Part shown: piece after piece, positions 1 to 5,745 of the stretch
Layout of the letters: the number at the start of each line of letters is the position of its first letter
Position numbering within the stretch: position 1 is the stretch's first letter
Origin: Nostoc cf. edaphicum LEGE 07299
GTDB taxonomy: Bacteria > Cyanobacteriota > Cyanobacteriia > Cyanobacteriales > Nostocaceae
Direction of reading: 5' to 3'
DNA: 5,745 nt
Assembly (NCBI RefSeq): GCF_015207245.1
Contig: NZ_JADEXF010000281.1
Location: 1 to 5,745 of the forward strand
Position numbers and translations under genes: made by a program
The notes under the pieces: generated by a model
The model's database searches: none
Seen by the model: the letters and a program-made list of their open reading frames with translations, nothing else
What the model was told of the DNA's origin: nothing

Positions 1-1
1 A

Positions 2-841
2 TTTCAAAGTTACGCTCTATTTAACCACCTAAATGTCTGGAATAACATCGCTTTTGGACTGCGGTTAAAAAAATTACCCAAATCGAAAATTGAAGCTAGA
101 GTCCAAGAAGCTTTAAAACTGGTGAAAATGGAAAGTTTGCGATCGCGCTTTCCCAATCAACTTTCTGGTGGTCAACAGCAGCGAGTAGCTTTAGCAAGAG
201 CTTTAGTCAACCATCCCACCGTCGTCCTACTGGATGAACCTTTAGGGGCGTTAGATTTAAAACTACGTAAAGAAATGCAGGTTGAGTTATCAAATTTACA
301 CAAAGATTTGGGGTTAACCTTTGTGATGGTGACACACGACCAAGAAGAAGCATTGTCTTTGAGCGATCGCATTGCTGTGATGAATCAAGGCAAAATTGAA
401 CAAGTTGGCACTCCTAGCCAAATTTACGAACGTCCCTGTACATCTTTTGTTGCTGATTTTATTGGTGATACTAATTTATTCAGTGGTGAAATCGTCGCGG
501 TAGACTCCTCTAATATTAAAATTTCCACAAAAATGGGACTATCAATCGTTATTAACCGCACTGAAGATACACCAACTGAATTATCACAAGCTGTAGTAGT
601 GAGTGTGCGTCCAGAAAAAATACAGCTTTCGCTGTATCCACCTAATTTGCCAGTTAACTGCTTTGAAGGACGGCTTGTCAACGTTATGTATTTGGGCACA
701 CACGTTAATTATGTTATGGAATTAACAAATGGCATTAGCATTAATGTGTTGCAACCTAATACATTTGGAACTTTACCAGACCGCGATACACTTATTTACG
801 CCTGGTGGTCAGAAACTGATTGTTTAGCTATTAGTCAATAG
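2..841 (+). CDS. potA: PotA-type spermidine/putrescine ABC transporter ATP-binding protein (5' end outside window)
   Basis: This is the cytoplasmic ATPase subunit of a polyamine importer, which energises uptake together with PotB/PotC permeases and a PotD binding protein. The frame is open from the window edge (first codon at 2-4); the GTG at 122 is internal, so 279 residues are visible and roughly 90 N-terminal residues with Walker A are missing. Visible residues show the Q-loop at the start (FQSYALF, then [13 protein letters not shown]), the ABC signature LSGGQQQRV at 54-62, Walker B VVLLDEP with catalytic Glu79, the D-loop GALD, the switch His112 (VTHDQEEAL), and a C-terminal TOBE region from about 159 that includes SVRPEKIQL. 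The stretch [10 protein letters not shown] and the motifs [10 protein letters not shown] and [11 protein letters not shown] favour PotA over CysA or FbpC. The gene ends in TAG and converges on a histidine kinase; no permease gene follows, so any partners lie upstream or elsewhere. It looks intact. Substrate is inferred from family resemblance only. Confidence 0.92.
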   Translation, partial: FQSYALFNHLNVWNNIAFGLRLKKLPKSKIEARVQEALKLVKMESLRSRFPNQLSGGQQQRVALARALVNHPTVVLLDEPLGALDLKLRKEMQVELSNLHKDLGLTFVMVTHDQEEALSLSDRIAVMNQGKIEQVGTPSQIYERPCTSFVADFIGDTNLFSGEIVAVDSSNIKISTKMGLSIVINRTEDTPTELSQAVVVSVRPEKIQLSLYPPNLPVNCFEGRLVNVMYLGTHVNYVMELTNGISINVLQPNTFGTLPDRDTLIYAWWSETDCLAISQ

Positions 842-845
842 TCAA

Positions 846-880
846 CCCCTTCTCTGCGAGACGCTACGCGAATGGGGAAG
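846..880. repeat. Nostocales-type interspersed hairpin repeat
   Basis: Just after the potA stop, CCCCTTC (846-852) pairs with GAA-T-GGGG (870-877) with one bulged T, and GCG (856-858) pairs with CGC (867-869). The core GCGAGACGCTACGCGAA resembles short palindromic repeats that I recall as common between genes in Nostoc/Anabaena genomes. The TTCTCTGC..AGAC part recurs at 2624-2638. It could act as a weak transcription end for potA, but no U-run follows, so I call it a repeat and not a terminator. Confidence 0.6.
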
Positions 881-900
881 TCAAAAATCAAAAGTCATAA
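880..900. repeat. Degenerate heptamer tandem repeat, GTCAAAA type
   Basis: Three consecutive heptamers can be read: GTCAAAA, ATCAAAA, GTCATAA. They match the style of the A-rich short tandem heptamer repeats of heterocystous cyanobacteria. No function is visible. Confidence 0.5.
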
Positions 901-930
901 AAAACAGCGGTAAACCAGTACAAATTCATG

Positions 931-1019
931 GTTAAAAAGTAAAAATATAATCCCGATAAATAAATTTAGAGGCTGACAACCATTTTTTATTTTCTTTCTT
1001 TTAACTTTTTACTTTTGCC
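931..1019. repeat. A/T-rich heptamer repeats forming an 11-bp inverted repeat between convergent genes
   Basis: On the left GTTAAAA and AGTAAAA (931-944) are adjacent; on the right TTTTAAC, TTTTTAC and TTTTGCC (999-1019) are adjacent. AAAAGTAAAAA (935-945) is the exact reverse complement of TTTTTACTTTT (1006-1016), separated by 60 bases. The right array ends 7 bases from the stop codon of the histidine kinase on the opposite strand. The stem is all A/T apart from one G-C pair, so a role in transcription termination for either gene is possible but weakly supported. Confidence 0.5.
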
Positions 1020-1026
1020 TTGTTGG

Positions 1027-2274
1027 TCAATGCTGAATTGGAATTGTAATTACAAACTCTGTTCCTACTGCTGGTATTGAATGACATTCTAGTTTGCCAC
1101 GATGTGTTTCTGTGATAATTTGATAACTGATAAACATTCCCATACCTGTTCCCTTACCTACAGGCTTGTTGGTGAAAAACGGATTAAAAACTTGTTTTTG
1201 AATCTGTTCTGACATCCCTATTCCATTGTTTGCGATCGCAATTTTTACCCAACCGGCATCTATCACTGAGGTACGAATGGCGATCGTGGGAGTTAACAAC
1301 CCAGATGTGAAATTGTCTATTCTTAATTGTGCATTCTCAATTGTCCATTCTTCTAATGCATCAATGGCATTCGCCAATATATTCATAAACACCTGATTGA
1401 GTTCTCCGCCATAGCATTCCACTAAAGGTAATGTGCCGTAGTCTTTGATGACTTGAATGGCTGGAAGCTTTGTTGTTTCTTGGAAGCGATGTTGCAATAC
1501 CATTAGGGTACTATCGATGCTTTCGTGAATATCTACTGCTTTAAACTCGGCTTCATCTATGCGTGAGAAGGTTCGTAACGACAGCACAATCTGACGGATG
1601 CGCTGAGTACCAACTTTCATCGAACTCAATATTCTTGGTACATCTTTCTGGATGTACTCTAGGTCAATTTCCTCACACAAAGCCTGAAATTCCAACTTAT
1701 TACCAGATTGCTGCTGATGGTGAATTATTCGCAACAGGTCTTGAGTATATTCCTCAATATAGGTGAGATTACCGTGAATAAAATTAACGGGGTTGTTGAT
1801 TTCGTGAGCAACTCCAGCCACAAGTTGACCCAGACTAGACATTTTTTCCGCTTGAATCATTTGTGCTTGAGTTTGTCTGAGTTCTTGAAGAGTTTGTGCT
1901 AAATTTTCTGTTTGTTGTCGCAGTTGGTCTTCCATCTGTTTGCGTTCACTGATATCCCTGGCGACACAAACAAAGGTGTTTTCGTCCATGCTGGCAATAT
2001 TCGCCTCAAACCAAACCTCTTGCTCGCCTATAGACAAGCTATATTCTACCTTGACAGTTTTTTTAGTTAAGAGTGCTTGTTGAATAGAGTTGAGAAAATA
2101 GTCGGCACAAGCAGAGGATAAAACATCATGTATTTTTCTGCCCAGCATTTCCGCAGGAGGTTGGTAGAGTAAGGGCGCACCGCTAGGAGCGATTTTGAGG
2201 TATCTTCCTTCGGCATCTAAGACAAGAATCACATCCTGCATAGCGTTGAACAAGGCGAGTAATTCTGCTTGCAA
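1027..2274 (-). CDS. PAS sensor histidine kinase, main part of a frameshifted gene
   Basis: This is a membrane-free two-component sensor kinase: it should autophosphorylate on His and pass the phosphate to a response regulator not seen here. Residues count from a TTG at 2274. A PAS domain spans about 5-115 and ends in the typical RDISERKQ. A short coiled coil follows (116-145), then the DHp H-box SLGQLVAGVAHEINNP with phospho-acceptor His157. The HATPase shows the N-box NQVFMNILANAIDAL (293-307), G1 IANNGIGM (347-354, Asn where Asp is usual), the F-box FNPFFTNK and G2 GKGTGMGM (373-380). The catalytic core looks usable. The frame is open up to 2322 and translates as NRDISSRKQAEEL, the tail of another PAS, directly after an in-frame TAG (2323-2325). 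Neither the TTG nor the ATG at 2241 has a clear ribosome binding site, so I infer that this belongs with the fragment upstream (to 2533) as one gene broken by a frameshift or small deletion. Possible restart at 2274 or 2241 remains open. Confidence 0.85.
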   Translation of the reverse strand: MQAELLALFNAMQDVILVLDAEGRYLKIAPSGAPLLYQPPAEMLGRKIHDVLSSACADYFLNSIQQALLTKKTVKVEYSLSIGEQEVWFEANIASMDENTFVCVARDISERKQMEDQLRQQTENLAQTLQELRQTQAQMIQAEKMSSLGQLVAGVAHEINNPVNFIHGNLTYIEEYTQDLLRIIHHQQQSGNKLEFQALCEEIDLEYIQKDVPRILSSMKVGTQRIRQIVLSLRTFSRIDEAEFKAVDIHESIDSTLMVLQHRFQETTKLPAIQVIKDYGTLPLVECYGGELNQVFMNILANAIDALEEWTIENAQLRIDNFTSGLLTPTIAIRTSVIDAGWVKIAIANNGIGMSEQIQKQVFNPFFTNKPVGKGTGMGMFISYQIITETHRGKLECHSIPAVGTEFVITIPIQH

Positions 2275-2533
2275 GGCTTTGATTAATTCTTCGGCTTGTT
2301 TGCGACTGCTGATATCGCGATTCTACAAAGGTAGAATTATCTGCCAATTTCGACTGTAATTCTATCAGTTGTAAATTCTGTGGGACTTCATCAGTAACTA
2401 ATTCGCCAATTTGATGTTGTTCGGCTAACAGCGTAGTTGAATAAAGGTCTTGCAATGCTTCTAGCTGTTGCAGCAATTGGGCATTTTGTTGACGTAAAAG
2501 CAATATTTCTTCATTGATTTTTTCAGTAGACAT
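2183..2533 (-). pseudogene. N-terminal coiled-coil fragment of the frameshifted histidine kinase
   Basis: This is the true 5' end of the kinase gene. The ATG at 2533 is preceded by GGGAG six bases away; a TTG two codons upstream (2539) overlaps that spacer and is less likely. The first about 70 residues are Leu/Gln/Glu-rich (EEILLLRQQNAQLLQQLEAL) and should form a coiled coil, with no signal peptide or membrane segment. After NSTFVE (GAA at 2321-2323) the reading turns into Ser/Arg/Cys-rich sequence unlike a protein domain and stops at 2183-2185. At that point the other frame begins with NRDISSRKQ. A +1 shift there gives TFV-NRDISSRK, closely matching the TFVCVARDISERK at the end of the kinase's later PAS. 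The rest of the PAS that should precede this tail is missing, so an internal deletion as well as a frameshift is likely. A sequencing error cannot be excluded. Confidence 0.75.
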
Positions 2534-2539
2534 GTTCAA

Positions 2540-2544
2540 CTCCC
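2540..2544 (-). promoter_or_regulatory. Ribosome binding site deciding the ATG at 2533
   Basis: GGGAG on the minus strand, six bases before the ATG at 2533, is the only good Shine-Dalgarno-like site seen for the minus-strand ORFs. It supports this ATG over the TTG at 2539. Confidence 0.65.
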
Positions 2545-2563
2545 ATTTAGTTTACTTAGAGGC

Positions 2564-2590
2564 AGTCCTGAGTCAGGCAGGACTTACGCA
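2564..2590. repeat. Nested palindrome and GGACTTACGCA repeat
   Basis: CCTGAGTCAGG (2567-2577) is a perfect 11-base palindrome with a central G. It is nested in a second inverted pair, AGTCCT (2564-2569) and AGGACT (2579-2584). The string GGACTTACGCA (2580-2590) resembles a repeat I recall as frequent in Nostoc intergenic DNA. It lies about 30 bases upstream of the kinase start codon and would sit in its leader or promoter region. Whether it is an operator, a mobile-element remnant or a plain repeat cannot be told. Confidence 0.45.
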
Positions 2591-2621
2591 AAAATTGCCA
2601 AAAGCTTAATTTATCCAACCG

Positions 2622-2674
2622 CCTTCTCTGCCAGAGACTTCCGCCAACGTGGAGCGTCTCATAGAGAAGACGCC
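2622..2674. repeat. Interspersed palindromic repeat with alternative hairpins
   Basis: CTTCTCT (2623-2629) pairs with AGAGAAG (2663-2669), and inside it GAGAC (2634-2638) pairs with GTCTC (2656-2660). A competing hairpin pairs GCGTCT (2654-2659) with AGACGC (2668-2673). The sequence is related to the repeat after potA at 846-880 (shared TTCTCTGC and AGAC/GCGTCTC). It sits between the hybrid-kinase remnant and the downstream histidine kinase. No U-run follows on either strand, so it is not a standard terminator. The rest of 2545-2755 shows no ORF or clear promoter. Confidence 0.6.
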
Positions 2675-2755
2675 TTTTCTGTATGAATGCTACGTGCCCA
2701 TGAGCAAGTAGGGTGACAGAATTTTCTTAGCTAAAGTTGGTCTACTCAGTACTAT

Positions 2756-3424
2756 TTATTGCCGCACTGGAATTGCGATCGCAAACTCTGTACCTTTTCC
2801 TGGGGAGGAGTTGCAGTGTATTGAACCCCCGTGTTTTTCCACAACAATTTGACGGGCGATGGCTAATCCTAAACCCGTTCCTTTTCCCACAGATTTCGTT
2901 GTAAACAAATGGTCAAATATCTTTTGCTTGACTGCTTCATTCATGCCATTAGCATTATCAGCAATCGTTATTGTAACCCGATCGTCTTGCAATGAGGTTT
3001 GAATTGTAATCTTGTTAGGGTTTTCTTGGATTTCTGCAAAATTCCGCCCAGTATTCGATTCATCTAAGGCATCAATCGCATTAGCTAGGATATTCATAAA
3101 CACCTGGTTTAATTGTCCAGGAAAACATTCAACTTGAGGCAAACTGCCATAATCAGTTATTACTTCAATTGCTGGACGTTGCTCATTGGCTTTGAGGCGA
3201 TGTTTGAGAATTAAAATTGTACTTTCAATCCCCTCACGAATTTTAAATGGCACTTTGTAATCTTTATCAGCGCGGGAGAAAGTTCTTAAACTAGTGCTGA
3301 TATTTTTCAGGCGATCGCACGCCATCACCATTGAATCTATTGCCTTGGGTAAATCTTCTAAACTATAATCTAAGTCAATTTCTTCTGCATGGTCAATAAT
3401 TTCAACACCCGGATTAGGTAAACT
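2756..3424 (-). pseudogene. Histidine kinase core (partial DHp plus HATPase), 3' end of the decayed hybrid kinase
   Basis: This is the C-terminal catalytic end of the giant kinase to its 5' side, now in a different frame. An ORF in this frame can be read from a TTG at 3478, but its first about 18 codons are the GAF sequence read out of frame, so recognisable kinase begins near 3424 with SLPNPGVEIIDHAEEIDLDY. The second DHp helix follows (LKNISTSLRTFSR), then the N-box NQVFMNILANAIDAL, a G1 box IADNANGM (Ala where the first Gly is usual), an F-box altered to FDHLFTTK, G2 GKGTGLGLA and the end GKGTEFAIAIPVRQ, closed by TAA. The H-box with the phospho-acceptor His (HEINNP) is absent in every frame nearby, so it cannot autophosphorylate in the normal way. 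There is no ribosome binding site for it. It is paralogous to the kinase at 1027-2274. I call it a remnant; expression by frameshifting is a minor alternative. Confidence 0.8.
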
Positions 3425-3432
3425 TTTTGTTG
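3423..3432 (-). other. A5 run at the out-of-frame GAF/histidine-kinase joint
   Basis: On the minus strand CAACAAAAAG sits where the 783-codon frame (CAA CAA AAA GTT) stops resembling GAF and the kinase frame (AGT TTA CCT AAT CCG) starts resembling DHp. A -1 slip after the AAA at 3426-3424 would read QQK-SLPNPGVEII. The AAA codon can re-pair after a -1 slip, but neighbouring codons cannot, so this is not a canonical slippery heptamer. Confidence 0.3.
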
Positions 3433-3573
3433 AGTATTTTTGACGTAATTGATAATTGTTGCGGGAATCTCTTGACAATTAGCGAGTGATTGTGGTTCAA
3501 GAATAGTTTGTATTTGGTCATGATTGATAAAGGTAATTGCCCTAACTTGCCAATTATCACCAAACACTTGCCT

Positions 3574-3603
3574 CAACAAGGGTTCCCCCCGCACGGCAGT
3601 GTC
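3574..3603. repeat. GC-rich repeat-like scar inside the hybrid-kinase ORF
   Basis: CAACAAGGGTTCCCCCCGCACGGC-type sequence (3574-3597) contrasts with the A/T-rich surroundings and resembles the GGTTCCCCCCGC repeats I recall between genes in Nostoc genomes. On the minus strand it encodes AVRGEP, a string that does not fit either the TPR end before it or the GAF after it. I infer a repeat copy left at a deletion joint. The identification is from memory and is not proven. Confidence 0.4.
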
Positions 3604-5745
3604 CTCATCTTGGGCAACTCTTTCTTTACCCCAATCGAAATAAAATTTGGCTACTAGTTCATTGCTAAGTGCTTCTTCTTGGATGTAACCGTTGGCTTTA
3701 GCTAGAGTTATGGCGCGATCATAATTTTCCAGTGCTTCTGCTTTGTTGCCCAAAACTCTTTGTTTCTCAGCCTCAACTAAATGCCATTTATGCAGATGAT
3801 TTGTGGGAGCATTTTGCGCACAACGGTACAGAGTGGTTTGATGGATTTCCACCTGGGCGAGAATTACAGAAAGTTCAATTTCTGTCTGGGTAGAAAATAG
3901 GGCTAGGTATGTCAGGGCTGCATAAAAATGGGAAATCGGAACAAAAATCAATCCTGATACTGCAAGTAAATACTTTTCCCCTTCCTCAATGTAAGCGATC
4001 GCAGCTTTGTAATCACCAAAAGAATAGGCAAGCAACAATTTGTAGATATACAACTCAGCCATCACCGTGAGTTCATTAGCCTGACGATGTTTGGGAATCA
4101 TCACCGTTTCATCGTAGATAGTGCCGCTCAAACAATCGGGCTGAATTTGGGTTTCCCTAAAGTTCTGTGCCGCCTGCCGCATAATACTTACATAAGTCTG
4201 GGCAGAATGTTGCTTCGCCTGAGTTAAGGCGGCGTTGTAACTTGCGATATCTAATTCCAAATTGCTAAGTTCAGAGCCGCTCCAAAAGACCGCATAGCTG
4301 TAACAACATACGTTATAACCAGCGTGTAAAAAATCGCCAGTTTCCATACCAGAGGTAAAACCAGCTTTCAGCAAAGGTATCGTTGCCGAGAGAGCTTCTT
4401 GGTGATGCTGAATAAAGCCGCCAAACAACATGGAAATTGTGGATTTGAATTCCCGCACATTGAACCGATCTAGCAAATTCAATGCCAATTGCCCAAAATC
4501 GTAGCCCCCTTCAACCTCTCCCAAAAAGGCACACAGCACCATTCCGTGCAGCCCATACCCCACAGTGGAGGCGGGCGTATTCCCAAACTGAAGCGATAGG
4601 CTGACCATTGTGGAGCTAATAAAGGGCAATAAACCCGGCATTCCTTGGAAAACAGGTGCAAACAACATTCCTAACAGTTGCATGGCTGCCTGTGCTTGGG
4701 GATCGGTCATCGCTGGTAAGTCAGCTAGTTCCTCAATTCGTTTACCTGCGAGTTGACTAGCAAGGACTTGTAAAGCTTTACCAATCTCAGCATTGTTTGG
4801 CTCGATGGGTAACTCAACCCCCAATTGTTTTAAGGCATCTCTGCCAACTGCGATCGCTTCTAATAGTCTGCTCTGGGCTGTCTGGGCAGCAATTTGAATT
4901 TCGTAAATTTTAACTTTGTCTAAAATCGTCTGGGCTGATTGCAACACCTGTACTGCTATCTGTTCCATACCATCAAAATCAGCATTTAAGTAGGCGGCTT
5001 CGGCGGCGGCAACATACAGACTCAAAGTCAATTCATATTGATCTTGCCAACAATTCACTGTGAGTAGCTCAATCCCGGTCTGTAAATAAACTCTGGCCGC
5101 AGTGTATGCGGTAGAATTTTTGGCTTTACCTCCTGCTGCTAAGTTAAGTCGAGCCAAGGCTTCTCGCTCGTTTGATTGGGCGATCAACTCTTGTCCTAAA
5201 TTCAAATGACCGGCAATATCAAACAGTTTTTCTTCTTGTTCTATTTGAGAAGAATTTTGTAGAAGTAATTGACCTAAAATATTGGTTTTAAATTGCTGGA
5301 TTTGAGCATCGCTTTCGGTTAATAATTGCCCCATTAAATCGCGGAAGGCTTGCACAAAAGCACTAAAGGGAATATTTCGTTGAAATTGGTCATATTTCCC
5401 TTTGATAAAATAACCGCGCTTTTTGACGATTGGTTTATGAAGTTCGTTAACTACAACGGTTTTACCAATACCCGAAAAACCAGCCACCAGCATCATTTCT
5501 GTCGCACCTGTACTAACGCGCTCAAATGCTTGCAGGAGAGTTTCTACTTCTGTTTCTCGTCCATAAAGTTTATCAGGAATAATAAAGCGATCGCACGCAT
5601 CCCGTTGAGCAATTGGGAAATGCTTAATTTCACCAGTTTCTTGGAGTTGAGATAAACAAGTTTCTAAATCAAATTTCAGTCCCAATGCACTCTGATAGCG
5701 GTCTTCAGCATTTTTTGCCATTTTGATGCGCTTCTAGGCTGTAGG

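Larger units (their letters stand above)
139..5594. repeat. Eight dispersed HIP1 octamers (GCGATCGC)
   Basis: Copies begin at 139, 363, 1232, 2775, 3311, 3995, 4850 and 5587. Fewer than one would be expected by chance in this length. HIP1 over-representation is a known hallmark of many cyanobacterial genomes. All copies lie inside coding or former coding sequence. Confidence 0.9.
3370..5721 (-). pseudogene. Remnant of giant Ser/Thr-kinase/AAA/TPR/GAF/His-kinase hybrid (783-codon ORF)
   Basis: The family is a cytoplasmic hybrid sensor with an N-terminal Ser/Thr kinase, AAA ATPase, long helical TPR-like region, GAF and histidine kinase. Here the ORF starts at MAKNAEDRYQSALGLK, which in relatives is the linker just after the kinase domain; a TAG lies 12 bases upstream in frame (5734-5736) and there is no ribosome binding site. 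KLYGRETEV (51-59) and Walker A GFSGIGKT (81-88) start the AAA domain, but after DLMGQLL..FKTNIL (about 148) it jumps to GQLLLQNSSQIEQEEKLFDIA, which normally comes far later. Walker B (LDDLQW-type) is absent. Residues 155-700 are the helical/TPR region (AEALENYDRAITLAKA). A foreign-looking DEDTAVRGEPLLRQ (705-718) leads into a GAF piece (IQTILEPQSL..EIPATIINYVKNTQQK). After Lys766 the frame is lost and ends at 3370. Two of these joins keep the frame, so the ORF stayed open; a shortened expressed protein is possible but I favour a pseudogene. Confidence 0.8.

Noticed and set aside
172..699. Two minus-strand ORFs opposite potA
   Set aside because: They lie entirely antisense to conserved ABC ATPase motifs and show no domain of their own.
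846..880. Rho-independent terminator after potA
   Set aside because: A hairpin is possible, but the stem is imperfect and no T-run follows, so a repeat is the better call.
1563..1902. Two short plus-strand ORFs opposite the histidine kinase
   Set aside because: They overlap the DHp coding sequence on the other strand and have no ribosome binding site or motif.
842..2755. CRISPR array, tRNA or other RNA gene in the intergenic spaces
   Set aside because: No regularly spaced direct repeats with unique spacers and no cloverleaf or riboswitch-like structure were seen.
3425..3478. TTG at 3478 as the start of a separate small histidine kinase
   Set aside because: The first codons are the GAF sequence in the wrong frame, and there is no ribosome binding site; the real kinase homology begins near 3424.
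4479..4661. 60-codon minus-strand ORF in another frame of the helical region
   Set aside because: The main frame here matches the TPR-like region of the family; this one is an out-of-frame reading.
5350..5655. 101-codon plus-strand ORF opposite the AAA region
   Set aside because: It is antisense to the clear Walker A coding region, has no recognisable motif, and is best explained as a shadow frame.
3370..5721. NTPase of a STAND-type defence system
   Set aside because: A P-loop followed by TPR-like helices superficially fits, but MAKNAEDRYQSALGLK, KLYGRETEV, the GAF piece and the HATPase end mark the cyanobacterial hybrid-kinase family instead.

Overview
The window looks like chromosomal DNA from a filamentous, Nostoc/Anabaena-type cyanobacterium. 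This rests on eight copies of the HIP1 octamer GCGATCGC in 5.7 kb, A/T-rich heptamer repeats and Nostocales-style hairpin repeats between genes, and very large multidomain signalling kinases of the kind abundant in Nostoc. The genus is an inference.

Layout. (1) Positions 2-841, + strand: the 3' three quarters of a PotA-type spermidine/putrescine ABC transporter ATPase; its Walker A end lies outside the window. (2) 842-1026: convergent intergenic space with a hairpin repeat and degenerate heptamer repeats in both orientations. (3) 1027-2533, - strand: a PAS sensor histidine kinase split by a frameshift. The N-terminal coiled coil (from the ATG at 2533) is in one frame; the PAS tail, second PAS, DHp and HATPase are in another. 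(4) 2545-2755: intergenic space with a palindrome/GGACTTACGCA repeat and a long hairpin repeat. (5) 2756-5721, - strand: the remains of a giant hybrid kinase, a family normally ordered Ser/Thr kinase - AAA ATPase - TPR-like helical region - GAF - (PAS) - histidine kinase. Here the Ser/Thr kinase is absent or out of frame at the window edge, the AAA domain stops after Walker A, most of the GAF is gone, and the His-containing DHp segment is missing. The last join is out of frame, so the HATPase core lies in a second reading frame.

How the genes relate. The transporter gene is unrelated to the kinases and converges on them. The two kinases are on the same strand, share a paralogous catalytic core (both have NQVFMNILANAIDAL) and are both broken, so the - strand part reads as a decaying signalling locus. 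I see no convincing new defence, mobile or RNA-based system. The most noteworthy signals are the series of domain-scale deletions in the hybrid kinase, two of them apparently in frame so that a 783-codon ORF remains open; a repeat-like GC-rich scar inside that ORF; and a run of five A exactly where a -1 shift would rejoin the two halves.
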